A stretch of DNA of 64,000 nt from Neobacillus sp. WH10 (GCF_030123405.1 NZ_CP126110.1:4774001-4838000); one strand, 5' to 3'; counted from the first letter of the stretch, positions 25,677-35,137 are shown. The notes: a model not told the origin generated them from the sequence alone. Program-made: numbers and translations.

Positions 25677-25716
25677 AATGCCCCCGGTGACAGGTCATTC
25701 CGGGTGCATTTTTTGT
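25677..25716. terminator. bidirectional terminator
   Basis: AATGCCCCCGGTGAC pairs with GTCA, then CCGGG and GCATT, ending in TTTTTT. It lies between the converging small membrane gene and the ferritin-like gene. Confidence 0.7.
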
Positions 25717-25729
25717 ATCCCTGATAGAA

Positions 25730-26188
25730 TCACTTCGTTTTTGAAAAATAATACAGAAACCACACAGCATGATTTTGCTCGTCTGCCGCTGCTCTTCTGA
25801 ATACCTCTTTAATGAACGGATCTGTCACAGTATCAGCTATTTTCATGTAAAAATCCACTGTTTCTTGCTCATCCTCTAGAGCAAACTCCAATCCCCTTAA
25901 ATAAACACCCGGACATTCCTCCGTTATTTTTGGCTGTGGATGCATACCTGTTAAACCGCGATAAATCTGGACAAACTGTTGATAATGTTTAATTTCATCC
26001 TGGCGAATCTCAAGGATTTGTTCCCGTTCCTTCTTATGTGGAGCTAAATTAGCCAACCTGGCATAACAATCGATGGCACTATATTCCCCATTTATTGCTT
26101 TCTCAACATTATTAACTAATGTATTCGACTGCCTGTTTAAGGCATCATAGTAATTTGTAAAAGGATACATAGAGGCGTACCTCCCCAC
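25730..26188 (-). CDS. ferritin-like (rubrerythrin-type) protein
   Basis: 152 residues, predicted four-helix bundle. Iron-ligand-like motifs occur in pairs: EKAINGEYSAIDCYARLA and EIRQDEIKHYQQF in the first half, EFALEDEQETVDFYMKIA and AADEQNHAVWFLYYF in the second. That is the E...ExxH twice pattern of ferritin-like di-iron proteins. It may be a spore-coat or oxidative-stress protein; similar short ferritin-like genes occur in Bacillaceae. A GGGGAGG ribosome binding site precedes the ATG. Confidence 0.8.
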   Translation of the reverse strand: MGRYASMYPFTNYYDALNRQSNTLVNNVEKAINGEYSAIDCYARLANLAPHKKEREQILEIRQDEIKHYQQFVQIYRGLTGMHPQPKITEECPGVYLRGLEFALEDEQETVDFYMKIADTVTDPFIKEVFRRAAADEQNHAVWFLYYFSKTK

Positions 26189-26677
26189 TTATTTTCTTGG
26201 TATATCCTATGGCAAATCGAAGAATTGGGTGTGCGGTGGACATATTTTTCAAATACCTAACCCGCCATAAAAAATTGTTGGCGATACATTACGTTTGTGT
26301 GATTGAAACAGCTTCTCACACAAATTTTTTCGTCATTTTATAATGGTTCCTACAAGAATAGCCTTATTCCCCGGGAAACTTATGATTTTCGACATTTCGC
26401 TTAAACCTCCTGCTAAATTTAACGTCTAACTCCCCAATTAGATTGCGTTTTTTCCTAATCTAGGAAGAAATTTGTCGTTTTTTACTTCACATAACTAAAA
26501 ATAGAGTTTAATATAAAAATATCCATTTAGGGTGTAGCTGTATAGTTTTGTTACGCTTTAAAAATACATATTAAGGGGCGTGAAGAACCAGTAGAGGACG
26601 ATTTGACAGCCATATTTTTTAGAGGCTGTACCGACTCTTTAAACTTACAAGAAAAAGACGGGAAAGGGTATAAAGCA
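26189..26677. other. intergenic region upstream of the large amidase
   Basis: A hairpin at about 26293-26327 (TGTGTGA ... TCTCACACA, then AATTTTTT) is the only structure I see. The last 75 bases are an in-frame extension of the next gene from TTG 26603, which also has a passable binding site (AGAGGA). Confidence 0.4.
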
Positions 26678-28540
26678 TTGAAAAGGAAGCTCATAATTTT
26701 ATCAATTGTTTCATTATTATTGGGGATAGGACTCGGAAATACTCATTCCTATGCTGTCAATTGGGGCTGGTCTATGGAAAATGGGAAATGGTATTTCTAC
26801 CAGAACAACACAGCAGTAACCGGGTGGGTCTTCAGTGATAGTAAATGGTACTACATGGACTCAAGAGGAGTCATGCAGACAGGCTGGGTAAAAGACCAGG
26901 GAAAGTGGTATTACCTTGAGGCCAATGGGGCGATGAAAACCGGATGGCTATACACTGGTGGATATTGGTATTATCTTCAACCAAGTGGGGCAATGCAAAC
27001 CGGATGGCTGAATCTCGGTGACAAATGGTATTATCTCCAGGCCGATGGCGTCATGAAAACCGGGTGGCTAAAGCTGGATAACAGCTGGTATTATTTTAAA
27101 CCAAGCGGGGAAAGAAGTACCGGACTCTTTAGTGTGAATTCGAATATTTTCTATTTTAATAGTTTAGGAGTCATGCAGGAGAACCAATGGCTGGAAGTAG
27201 ATGGAAAGAAGTACTACTTAAGAACCGGTGGCTATGCAGCAATTGGCCCTACAGATATTTCTGAAAAAAAATATCTTTTTAACTCCAGTGGCGCACTAAT
27301 TTCCGGATGGGGATTAATTGGGGGAAAGTGGTACTTCTCTAATCAGGAAGGCATCGTTCAAACCGGCTGGCTGACTTACAACGGGAAAAAGTATTTTTTG
27401 AACCAAAATGGGGTTATGCAAACAGGTTGGTTTGAAGACCAAGGAAAAAAATACTTTTTTAATAATAGCGGTGCATTAACAACTGGAATTGCTGTACTGG
27501 ACGGTAAAGGTTACTATTTTGATCAAAATGGCGTCCTTTTTACCGGTGGCTGGCTTACGGTAAATTCGAAAAAGTATTACGCAAATGTGACAGGTCAGCT
27601 TCAACCACAAGGCTGGTTCTACCTCAATAACATTTGGTACTATGTCACGTCTGATTTTTCGCTAAAAACCAACTGGCTGCTTTACGGTGGAAAATGGTAT
27701 TTTTTAAACGCCCAAGGAGAAATGCAAACAGGCTGGGTGCAAGTCAACAGCTCTCAATATTATTTAAATTCTAGCGGAGCGATGCAAACCGGATGGCTTA
27801 AGTTGAACGAAAAATGGTACTACCTCAATCAATCCGGGGCAATGCAAACCGGTTGGTATATGGTGAATAACAATTGGTACTATTCCGGTTCTGATGGAGT
27901 CATGCTGACTGGCTGGATCACGGTAAATGGCGTGGATTACTTTTTAGATTCGAATGGCGCTTGGAATCCATACGTCACATCTAAGGATCCAAAAACTAAA
28001 ACGATTGTACTGGATGCCGGACATGGCGGTTATGATAGTGGTTCAGGTGCAGGCGGTGTTTATGAAAAAAACATAAACCTGCAAGTCACATTGAAATTAG
28101 CTGAGCTTCTAAAAAATAACGGCTACACCGTATATTTAACTAGAAACACAGATGTTTTTGTTTCTTTGGATAGCCGGGTAGAGTATTCAAATTCCATCAA
28201 ACCGAGTGCGTTTATTAGTATTCACGTGAATTCATCTACCAGCACCAGCGCACAGGGAATTGAAACATATCATAATTCCGTAGACGGGGTCATGCCAGCG
28301 GAAAGCAGGCAGCTCGCCTCCTCCATTCAGGATGAAATTATCAAATCCACAGGTGCGGTTTCAAGGGGCATTAAGGATGAGAGTTTCAGAGTCATCCGAG
28401 GAAATCAAGCACCGGCCGTTTTGGTTGAAATCGGGTTCATCTCGAATGATAAAGAACGGGCAAACCTTGTCAGCAGCAGCTATCAATATAAGCTCTGCAA
28501 CGGACTGCTAAACGGGGTACTAAAATTTTTAAATAAGTAA
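26678..28540 (+). CDS. secreted N-acetylmuramoyl-L-alanine amidase with about 20 cell-wall-binding repeats
   Basis: I start at TTG 26678, directly before the signal peptide (LKRKLIILSIVSLLLGIGLG); TTG 26603 would add 25 residues. After cleavage come roughly twenty 20-residue aromatic-Gly repeats (GWVKDQGKWYYLEANGAMKT type) that bind wall polymers. The C-terminal amidase_3 domain has zinc ligands in LDAGHGGYDSG (His), VYEKNIN (Glu) and FISIHVNSS (His) and the catalytic Glu in AVLVEIGFISN. It cuts the MurNAc-L-Ala bond of its own wall. The repeats resemble those of the amidase at 17 kb. Confidence 0.92.
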   Translation: MKRKLIILSIVSLLLGIGLGNTHSYAVNWGWSMENGKWYFYQNNTAVTGWVFSDSKWYYMDSRGVMQTGWVKDQGKWYYLEANGAMKTGWLYTGGYWYYLQPSGAMQTGWLNLGDKWYYLQADGVMKTGWLKLDNSWYYFKPSGERSTGLFSVNSNIFYFNSLGVMQENQWLEVDGKKYYLRTGGYAAIGPTDISEKKYLFNSSGALISGWGLIGGKWYFSNQEGIVQTGWLTYNGKKYFLNQNGVMQTGWFEDQGKKYFFNNSGALTTGIAVLDGKGYYFDQNGVLFTGGWLTVNSKKYYANVTGQLQPQGWFYLNNIWYYVTSDFSLKTNWLLYGGKWYFLNAQGEMQTGWVQVNSSQYYLNSSGAMQTGWLKLNEKWYYLNQSGAMQTGWYMVNNNWYYSGSDGVMLTGWITVNGVDYFLDSNGAWNPYVTSKDPKTKTIVLDAGHGGYDSGSGAGGVYEKNINLQVTLKLAELLKNNGYTVYLTRNTDVFVSLDSRVEYSNSIKPSAFISIHVNSSTSTSAQGIETYHNSVDGVMPAESRQLASSIQDEIIKSTGAVSRGIKDESFRVIRGNQAPAVLVEIGFISNDKERANLVSSSYQYKLCNGLLNGVLKFLNK

Positions 28541-28611
28541 TCCGCCCTTAGCTTGTTCAAAGTTCTAGTAAGGGACTTTGAACGCCCGAAATCCATCACG
28601 CATAAAGAACA

Positions 28612-28655
28612 GCCGCATTTGACCAGGTCTATGCCTAGTAAAATGCGGCTTTTCC
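28612..28655 (+). terminator. terminator after the large amidase
   Basis: AGCCGCATTT, long loop, AAAATGCGGCT, then TTTCC, about 70 bases past the stop. Confidence 0.65.
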
Positions 28656-28720
28656 TTATTTTACGGATTCAGATATTATGAAAGAATACCACTTTTGGCA
28701 TAAAACAATAGATCCACACT

Positions 28721-28765
28721 GTCCACCCCACAAGGAACTATGTCCACGAAGGGTGCCTGACACTA
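28721..28765. repeat. dispersed palindrome, copy 7, composite
   Basis: TGTCCACCCCAC, then ATGTCCACGAAGGGTGCC and TGACACTA. Core at 28751-28765, beside the galU stop codon. Confidence 0.75.
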
Positions 28766-28772
28766 TTTACAC

Positions 28773-29666
28773 TTACTTGGTGTTATTTTCCTTTTCGTTT
28801 TCGTCAATAAGTTCTTTTAAGAATTGTAGAAGTTCTTCACGGATGCCTTCCTGTTGTAGGGCAAACTCGATTGTAGTTTTGACAAAGCCAATTTTTTCAC
28901 CAACATCAAAACGCTTTCCCTCGAAATTGTAAGCGAAGACACGTTGAATTTGGTTGAGTTTTTGAATAGCATCTGTTAACTGAATTTCACCGCCTGCTCC
29001 AGCCTCCTGCTGGTCTAAGAACATAAAGATCTCAGGGGTTAAAATATATCTTCCCATAATCGCTAGATTAGATGGGGCTGTACCTGGCTTCGGCTTTTCG
29101 ACAAAATGCTTCACTTGATAACGTCTGCCTTCCTGCTCAAGTGGATCGACAATCCCGTAACGGTGTGTTTCATTCTCAGGAACATGCTGAACCCCGATAA
29201 TTGATGAGAATGTCGCTTCATATTGGTCAATCAGCTGCCGTAAGCAAGGAGTATCGCTTTGAACGATATCATCGCCCAAAAGTACGGCAAATGGTTCATC
29301 GCCAATAAAATTCCGCGCACACCAAACGGCATGCCCTAATCCTTTTGGTTCTTTCTGACGAATATAATGAATGTCAGCAAGGTTGGATGTGTAGTTTACT
29401 TTATTTAATAGATCCCATTTCTCTTTTTCAAATAAATTTTTCTCAAGCTCAGGGGCAAAATCAAAATGATCCTCAATCGCCCGTTTTCCTTTACCTGTTA
29501 CAATAATAATATCCTCTATTCCAGAGGCAATCGCTTCCTCAACAATATATTGAATCGTTGGCTTATCCACAATGGGAAGCATCTCTTTGGGCATTGCTTT
29601 AGTTGCTGGTAAAAATCGTGTACCAAGTCCAGCAGCAGGGATAATTGCTTTACGAACCTTTTTCAC
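28773..29666 (-). CDS. galU: UTP-glucose-1-phosphate uridylyltransferase
   Basis: 297 residues, full length. The nucleotide-binding signature is AAGLGTRFLPATKAMPKEMLP. EEAIASGIEDIIIVTG, KEPKGLGHAVWCA, FAVLLGDDIV and VEKPKPGTAPSNLAI are characteristic, and the end GEKIGFVKTTIEFAL is typical of GtaB. It makes UDP-glucose for teichoic-acid glucosylation, glycolipids and, through ugd and galE elsewhere in the window, UDP-glucuronate and UDP-galactose. Single gene. Confidence 0.95.
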   Translation of the reverse strand: MKKVRKAIIPAAGLGTRFLPATKAMPKEMLPIVDKPTIQYIVEEAIASGIEDIIIVTGKGKRAIEDHFDFAPELEKNLFEKEKWDLLNKVNYTSNLADIHYIRQKEPKGLGHAVWCARNFIGDEPFAVLLGDDIVQSDTPCLRQLIDQYEATFSSIIGVQHVPENETHRYGIVDPLEQEGRRYQVKHFVEKPKPGTAPSNLAIMGRYILTPEIFMFLDQQEAGAGGEIQLTDAIQKLNQIQRVFAYNFEGKRFDVGEKIGFVKTTIEFALQQEGIREELLQFLKELIDENEKENNTK

Positions 29667-29781
29667 AGTATGTCTCTCCTTTAGTTATTCATTATATGTA
29701 TAATATGACAAAATTTTAAGTTTAACCCAAATAATTATACCATAAGGACATTTTAAAAAATGTGATTCGGCATATTTTCCG

Positions 29782-29862
29782 TGGTGCCTGACACCCATTT
29801 TAATGTTATGATAATGGCAATATTTAAAAATACCAATCTTTCACAATTAGTGCCGGACACCA
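29782..29862. repeat. dispersed palindrome, copies 8 and 9
   Basis: TGGTGCCTGACACCC at 29782-29796 and a degenerate TAGTGCCGGACACCA at 29848-29862, same orientation, between galU and the divergent oxidoreductase gene. Confidence 0.65.
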
Positions 29863-29939
29863 AAAAAGACACTTTCCACAAGTGATGGACAGTCAACATG
29901 ACACTAATCTGATATCTTTGGCTTGAAAGGAGATTTACT

Positions 29940-32018
29940 ATGACATCTTTCATTCATGAGCTGAATGGTGTTTTTCATGCTGTTTGCCCGCTTGATTGCC
30001 CGGATCAATGTGGTTTGCTTCTGCATAAAGAAGACGGAAAAATTGTAAAAGTTGAGGGTGATCCACAACATCCGGTAACCAAAGGACATATTTGTAACAA
30101 GGTTCGCAATATGTCTGAGCGTATTTATGATGGGAATCGTTTGAAATATCCGCTTAAACGGATTGGTTCCAAGGGTGAAGGAAAGTTCACTCGTATTAGT
30201 TGGGAAGAGGCCCTCAGCACAATTACTTCTTGCTGGAAGGAGCTTATCGAAATAGATGGGCCGGAAAGCATTTTACCCTACAGCTTTTATGGCAACATGG
30301 GGAGGCTCAGTGCCGAGGGAATGGACCGCCGTTTTTGGAATCTCTTGGGCGCTTCACGGCTGGATCGTACGATTTGTTCATCGGCTGGATCGGTTGGCTA
30401 TCAATATACGATGGGCGGCAGCCTCGGGATTGACCCTGAGGATACAATTCATTCTAAACTGTTCATCTTCTGGGGCATTAATGCTGCCAGCACCAATATG
30501 CACCAGATAGCCCTTGCGCAAAAGGCCCGTAAGCAGAACGGAGCCAAATGGATCGTCATCGATGTTCATAAAAATCAAACTGGTAGAATGGCAGATTGGT
30601 TTATTCCGATTTTACCTGGGACGGACAGTGCCCTCGTACTAGGACTGATGCACATATTGTTCGCCGAAAATATGGTTGATCAAGAATTTTTGCAAAAATA
30701 TACTGTTGGCTACGAAGAACTGCGCAAGCATGTCATTCAATACACACCTGCCAAAGTTTCCGAATTTACCGGAGTCCCAGTCAGTGACATTTACAAGCTT
30801 GCGCGAATGTATGGCCAAACATCACCTTCCTTTATTCGCATCGGCAACGGACCGCAACATCACGACAATGGCGGTATGTTCGTCCGCACGGTCGCATGCC
30901 TGCCTGCCCTAACCGGACAATGGCTTGTAAAAGGCGGCGGGGCCATCAAAGGAAATTCTGCCTATCTAGCACCAAATACTGAGAGTTTGCAAAGGTCTAG
31001 TCTTTTAAAAAATAGACATACGCGAGTTATTAATATGAACTTGCTGGGAGAAGCTTTATTAACGTTAGATCCGCCCGTAAAATCGTTGTATGTGTATGGA
31101 TCGAATCCTGCGTTAGTAACACCCTCTAGCAATAAAGTCAGAAAAGGCTTGGAACGCGAAGATTTATTCGTAGTGGTCCATGATTTATTTTTAACAGAAA
31201 CGGCTAAGTACGCAGATATTGTCCTGCCTGCAACATCATCCTTTGAAAACACGGATTTATACACTTCGTACTGGCATCATTACATACAAATTCAGCAGCC
31301 GGTTATCGCACCATACGGGGAGTCTAAGTCGAATGTTGACGTCTTCCGTTTGTTTGCAAAAGAAATGGGATTTGGTGATGAAGCAGCCTTCGCAGAAACT
31401 GAAGCAGAAATGATTGCCGGCGCGCTGAATAACCCGCGAAATCCTTATTTGGAGGACATCAATTACTCCTTTTTAGTAGAGCAGCGATACGTGAAAGCTA
31501 AGGTGAAGCAATTGTTTCCCGGGACACTTCCGACCCCGAGTGGAAAAATTGAGTTATATTCTGAGAAAATGAAGCAGGATGGGTACCCGCCGCTGCCAAC
31601 CTATATTCCGCTTGTGAACCATGGAGACCACTACTTTCAATTTGTCCCAGGGCCAAATCACAATTTTTTAAACTCTACTTTTTCCAATATTCAGAAGCAT
31701 GTTGAGTTGGAAAAAGAACTACGATTGCATATGAATCGGGTGGATGCCCTAGCGGCTGGAATTGAAGATGGAGATATGGTACGGGTGTGGAACAGTCACG
31801 GGGAATGTGAGATAAAAGTTGCAGTTGGAGATAATGTCCTTCCGGGTGTTGTTGTGACACAAGGGATCTGGGCGGACGAAGCAGCCTGGTCTCATGAAGG
31901 TTTAAATTCCAAAAATTTTCTAATAAACTCCCTAACTCCCGATCGTATTGCTGATATGGGAGGCGGGGCCACCTTTTTTTCAGGACGGGTAAATGTGGAA
32001 AAAATATTGACTAGCTAG
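29940..32018 (+). CDS. molybdopterin-dependent oxidoreductase (YoaE-like)
   Basis: 692 residues of the DMSO-reductase/formate-dehydrogenase superfamily. A [4Fe-4S] site is formed by CPLDCPDQC and Cys of KGHICNKVR. Cofactor-binding segments include YSFYGNMGRLS, IFWGINAASTNMH and NGPQHHDNGG; the C-terminal molydopterin-dinucleotide domain has HNFLNSTFSN and NSHGECEIKV. There is no Tat signal, so it should be cytoplasmic. No small subunit lies nearby, as with B. subtilis YoaE. Substrate unknown. GGAGATTTACT precedes the ATG. Confidence 0.88.
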   Translation: MTSFIHELNGVFHAVCPLDCPDQCGLLLHKEDGKIVKVEGDPQHPVTKGHICNKVRNMSERIYDGNRLKYPLKRIGSKGEGKFTRISWEEALSTITSCWKELIEIDGPESILPYSFYGNMGRLSAEGMDRRFWNLLGASRLDRTICSSAGSVGYQYTMGGSLGIDPEDTIHSKLFIFWGINAASTNMHQIALAQKARKQNGAKWIVIDVHKNQTGRMADWFIPILPGTDSALVLGLMHILFAENMVDQEFLQKYTVGYEELRKHVIQYTPAKVSEFTGVPVSDIYKLARMYGQTSPSFIRIGNGPQHHDNGGMFVRTVACLPALTGQWLVKGGGAIKGNSAYLAPNTESLQRSSLLKNRHTRVINMNLLGEALLTLDPPVKSLYVYGSNPALVTPSSNKVRKGLEREDLFVVVHDLFLTETAKYADIVLPATSSFENTDLYTSYWHHYIQIQQPVIAPYGESKSNVDVFRLFAKEMGFGDEAAFAETEAEMIAGALNNPRNPYLEDINYSFLVEQRYVKAKVKQLFPGTLPTPSGKIELYSEKMKQDGYPPLPTYIPLVNHGDHYFQFVPGPNHNFLNSTFSNIQKHVELEKELRLHMNRVDALAAGIEDGDMVRVWNSHGECEIKVAVGDNVLPGVVVTQGIWADEAAWSHEGLNSKNFLINSLTPDRIADMGGGATFFSGRVNVEKILTS

Positions 32019-32167
32019 CCCCTGTTTTTTGGGGGCTATGACTTTTATTGGCGACCGGTCTATTTGTTTTTTGCCTTTTCGGTCGCCTATAACCTCTATT
32101 GGTGAGTGTGGTCTTTAAATTCTTCAATCATAATAACTATTTAAGCAACACTTTGTTTCTAAATATA

Positions 32168-32210
32168 AAAAAAATGCTGCAAGAATCCACATATCCCCAC
32201 AGCATTTAAT
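32168..32210 (-). terminator. terminator after the symporter gene
   Basis: On the minus strand AAATGCTG, 20-base loop, CAGCATTT, then further T residues. The palindrome pair lies between it and the symporter stop. Confidence 0.65.
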
Positions 32211-32241
32211 GGCAGAGCACCATTTTCAAGTAATTGGAAAT

Positions 32242-32304
32242 TGGTGCCTGACACCCTTTACAAGCTTTCAACGCACTTTATATGATTATTGGTGTCAGGC
32301 ACCA
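32242..32304. repeat. dispersed palindrome, copies 10 and 11, inverted pair
   Basis: TGGTGCCTGACACCC (32242-32256) and TGGTGTCAGGCACCA (32290-32304) face each other across 33 bases, so the whole unit can fold into a hairpin as REPINs or BIMEs do. Confidence 0.8.
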
Positions 32305-32349
32305 TTGAATTGCACCAATGCATTACACCGATGGATTGGACCGATATAT

Positions 32350-33621
32350 CTATGCGACTTCTTCTCCGCTTTTGAACGCTTGACGGAGCCAGTTTTTTCC
32401 TTCGACGAGTCGTGTGACGAGCATGGCACAGACTGTATTTCCGGTTGAGTTAAGGAGTGTGGCCGGTGCATCAATGATGGTGCTGATCACGGCGATAATA
32501 GGCAAGGTTTCTGGCGGGAAGCCATAAACACTGATGATCAGCATTTCCCCAATCATCCCTCCGCCTGGGATCGCACCCATCACCGCACCAACTAAAAAGG
32601 CAACCGCGAGAATACTTAAAATATTGGAGAAACTTGTTAAATCCTTACCAAATAAAGCAAATAAAAAGACGATTTTCAGTACGCCGCCAAAGACGGAACC
32701 ATCTTTATGGGTGTTCGCACCAAGCGGGACAATCGTTTCCGCAATATCCTTAGGCACCCCCATTTTTCGAACAGCGGCCAGGTTCACGGGAATACACGCT
32801 GCACTCGAACAAGTCGCAAGCGCCGTAACCGATGGTGTGATAGCATTTTTCCAAAACACCTTGACCCCATCCTTACCCCCAGCGATAAAAGCATAGAGAG
32901 TGAAGAACACAAAGTAATAAATGACTGTCAAAATCAAATACAGAATAAACGAACGGGCATAACCTTCTAAAATTTGCGGACCGAGCTCGCCGATGACCGC
33001 AGCAAAATAGCAGCCAAGTCCGATTGGAGCATAATACATCACGATGCTAACCATCTTCATCATGACCCCTGTAGCAGCAGATAAAAAGTCAGCAACCGGT
33101 TTTGCTTTTTCGCCAATCATCGCAGTTGAAATGCCAAAAAGAAGTGAAAAGACAATTAGCTGGAGCATATTACTGCGCGATAGCAATAAATTAAAATCTG
33201 AAACAGTGAAAGTGGCAACCAAATGATCAAGAAACGTTAATTTCTCCGTGTCCGTTTCCACCGAAGAATGACTCATGACCTCTTTAATTGCAGCAATATC
33301 GGCATTTTCAATCGGATGAATGATGGACGTACCCATTAAGCCGAGAATTGCTGCAACAGAAGCGGTCACAAAAAAAACGACTAAGATACTACCCATAATT
33401 TTTCCAAGCCGTTTCATGCCATTCATGTTCGCAATTGCTGAAGCAATGCTGAAAAATACTAATGGCACGATAATCATGAACATTAAGTTGAGAAAAAGAT
33501 CCCCTAACGGCTTTACGACCGCTGTCTTTGTCCCAAAAACCAATCCAGATGCCCCGCCGATAACGATGGCAGCCAGTAGAATCAAGGTAAATCGATAATT
33601 TTTAAAAAATGATTTCAACAA
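32350..33621 (-). CDS. dicarboxylate/amino acid:cation symporter (DAACS)
   Basis: 423 residues, eight membrane helices plus two re-entrant loops. Family landmarks: FLNLMFMIIVPLVFFSIASA near the N-terminus, the Ser-rich tip TALATCSSAACIPVN, VPLGANTHKDGSVFGGVL, and ILIISVYGFPPE/DAPATLLNSTGNTVC toward the C-terminus. It imports a dicarboxylate or acidic/neutral amino acid with Na+ or H+. GANTHKDG, where glutamate carriers have GATINMDG, hints at a relative of SstT or YhcL type; substrate undecided. Confidence 0.88.
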   Translation of the reverse strand: MLKSFFKNYRFTLILLAAIVIGGASGLVFGTKTAVVKPLGDLFLNLMFMIIVPLVFFSIASAIANMNGMKRLGKIMGSILVVFFVTASVAAILGLMGTSIIHPIENADIAAIKEVMSHSSVETDTEKLTFLDHLVATFTVSDFNLLLSRSNMLQLIVFSLLFGISTAMIGEKAKPVADFLSAATGVMMKMVSIVMYYAPIGLGCYFAAVIGELGPQILEGYARSFILYLILTVIYYFVFFTLYAFIAGGKDGVKVFWKNAITPSVTALATCSSAACIPVNLAAVRKMGVPKDIAETIVPLGANTHKDGSVFGGVLKIVFLFALFGKDLTSFSNILSILAVAFLVGAVMGAIPGGGMIGEMLIISVYGFPPETLPIIAVISTIIDAPATLLNSTGNTVCAMLVTRLVEGKNWLRQAFKSGEEVA

Positions 33622-33828
33622 AATCCACAGCCTTTCGACAACAATTTACACATGAAAATCATACCCAAATTCGCTCCATAGGTAAATGGCTTTATTTTTA
33701 ATAGATAATTCTAATAACTACGTCCCCTTTATAGAAAAATAGCCCCTAACAGTGGAAGAGAGCTATTTCAGCCGAAAATGATAAAATATTTGAACCATAT
33801 ACGAACACTTGAAAATCCCTCCTAGGGT

Positions 33829-34045
33829 TCATTGCAACTTTTTGTTTTGCCCGTTTGGCCAGTTCACTTGACAGATCGTTATCAGGCACCACGAAGGCAT
33901 CTTTAAGAACGAAAAACTTTTTGAGCTGCTGCTCTAATTCAACTGTCCGAATACTTTCATCTTTTATATAAATATTACCACTCCCTTCATCCTTAGCCTT
34001 TTGAAGCACTTTAGAAATTTCCCTTCTGTTAGAAAGAAGTATTTC
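33829..34045 (-). pseudogene. fragment of a SorC/DeoR-type sugar-binding regulator
   Basis: A minus-strand frame reads EILLSNRREISKVLQKAKDE, then IYIKDESIRTVELEQQLKKF, LKDAFVVPDNDLSSELAKRA. The first part resembles the recognition-helix end of the SorC HTH, the rest the linker and first strand of the sugar-binding domain. There is no start signal and no continuation, so only about 70 of some 310 residues remain. Similarity judged by eye. It lies in an otherwise empty 500-base gap. Confidence 0.5.
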
Positions 34046-34124
34046 ATGTATAATAGGATAGATTATGTAAACTAAGTAAGGATAATAATTTATGCACCAT
34101 CCGCTTTGAAAGGAATGAACAGCA

Positions 34125-34919
34125 ATGAAGAAAAAACAGATGATTTTTTTTGATATAGACGGAACCCTTTTGAATGAGGAGAAAAAATTGCCTGAGTCTA
34201 CCAAAAAGGCGATAAATAGATTAAAAGAGCTAGGTCATGAGGTGGCCATTGCGACCGGCCGCGCACCATTTATGTTTAAAGAGCTGCTGGCTGAGCTTGG
34301 CATTCATTCTTTTGTTAGTTTTAATGGCTCATATGTAGTCTACAAAGGAAAACCGATTTATCAAAATCCGCTTGATCAAGAGGAACTCTACCTCCTAACA
34401 CAATTTTCCAACAGCATAAAAAACCCCATCATTTATGAAAACCATGAAAAGATGTATGCGAATAAGGAGTCCCATCCACACATTGAGGAAGGGATTGGTT
34501 CCTTAAAAATAAAAGATAAGCCGATTTTTGATCCCCACTATTATCAAGGAAAGGAAATCTATCAATCATTGCTTTTTTGTAATGCTGTAGAGCAAGCTTC
34601 GTATCAGGAGAAATTTAAGAAATTTGATTTTGTCAGATGGCATGAACATGCAGTGGATGTATTGCCTGCTGGCGGTTCAAAAGCAAAAGGAATAGAAGCT
34701 TTAATCAACTATTTAAACATCCCAATAGATCAGGTCTATGCCTTTGGTGACGGACTGAACGATATCGAAATGCTATCGTTTGTCAATAACAGCATTGCCA
34801 TGGGTAACGCTGTCGATCAAGTGAAGGATGTTGCCAAATTCGTAACGAACCATGTTGATGAGGACGGGATTTTAAGAGGATTAGAATTAGTGGGTTTATT
34901 GGACGAGGAAGCCGTTTAA
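34125..34919 (+). CDS. Cof-type HAD-IIB phosphatase
   Basis: 264 residues. Motif I FFDIDGTLLNEE (nucleophile and acid Asp), motif II Thr in AIATGRAP, motif III Lys in GGSKAKGIEAL, motif IV GDGLNDIEML. The C2B cap lies between residues 85 and 185. Such enzymes dephosphorylate sugar phosphates or FMN-like molecules in the cytoplasm. It resembles B. subtilis YkrA. The start ATG follows GAAAGGA. Confidence 0.88.
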   Translation: MKKKQMIFFDIDGTLLNEEKKLPESTKKAINRLKELGHEVAIATGRAPFMFKELLAELGIHSFVSFNGSYVVYKGKPIYQNPLDQEELYLLTQFSNSIKNPIIYENHEKMYANKESHPHIEEGIGSLKIKDKPIFDPHYYQGKEIYQSLLFCNAVEQASYQEKFKKFDFVRWHEHAVDVLPAGGSKAKGIEALINYLNIPIDQVYAFGDGLNDIEMLSFVNNSIAMGNAVDQVKDVAKFVTNHVDEDGILRGLELVGLLDEEAV

Positions 34920-34981
34920 ACATATATAAGCGGAAACTTCCATTGCGTGGTGTATGGACTGTAGCCCTTCGACTGAGATAA

Positions 34982-35060
34982 TAGAAAGCAGAAAAGCGGA
35001 AGTGCCTTGCCAAGTGGCTTATGATCCTGAATACCAAGGCGCTGGAGCTAGAGCTTGATG
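34982..35060. repeat. Bacillaceae-type intergenic repeat (GCGGAAG ... GGCGCTGGAGC)
   Basis: AGCAGAAAAGCGGAAGTGCC, then an inverted GGCGCTGGAGCTAGAG. From memory, closely similar sequences are common between genes in many Bacillus genomes. Only one copy is in this window, so its repeat nature rests on that recollection. Confidence 0.4.
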
Positions 35061-35102
35061 TTCTCAAACTCGAAAATTCTATATCTACTTATCTTTGAAT
35101 AA

Positions 35103-35137
35103 TAGCAATGCCCCCCAGCTGAGGGCGCATTGCTTTT
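35103..35137. terminator. bidirectional terminator
   Basis: AGCAATGC, loop, GCATTGCT, TTTTTT between the converging HAD and galE genes. Confidence 0.75.

Larger units (their letters stand above)
32019..32349. other. intergenic region with hairpins and a palindrome pair
   Basis: A short TAGCCCC/GGGGGCTA hairpin follows the oxidoreductase stop. At about 32049-32087 GGCGACCG and CGGTCGCC form a perfect 8-bp stem around a 20-odd-base loop without a T-run. Then come the terminator at 32168 and the inverted palindrome pair at 32242-32304. Confidence 0.5.

Noticed and set aside
33746..34204. 152-codon minus-strand ORF starting at 34204 as an intact gene
   Set aside because: Its first 50 codons are antisense to the HAD gene and its promoter and lack a start signal; only the middle looks coding, so it is listed as a fragment.
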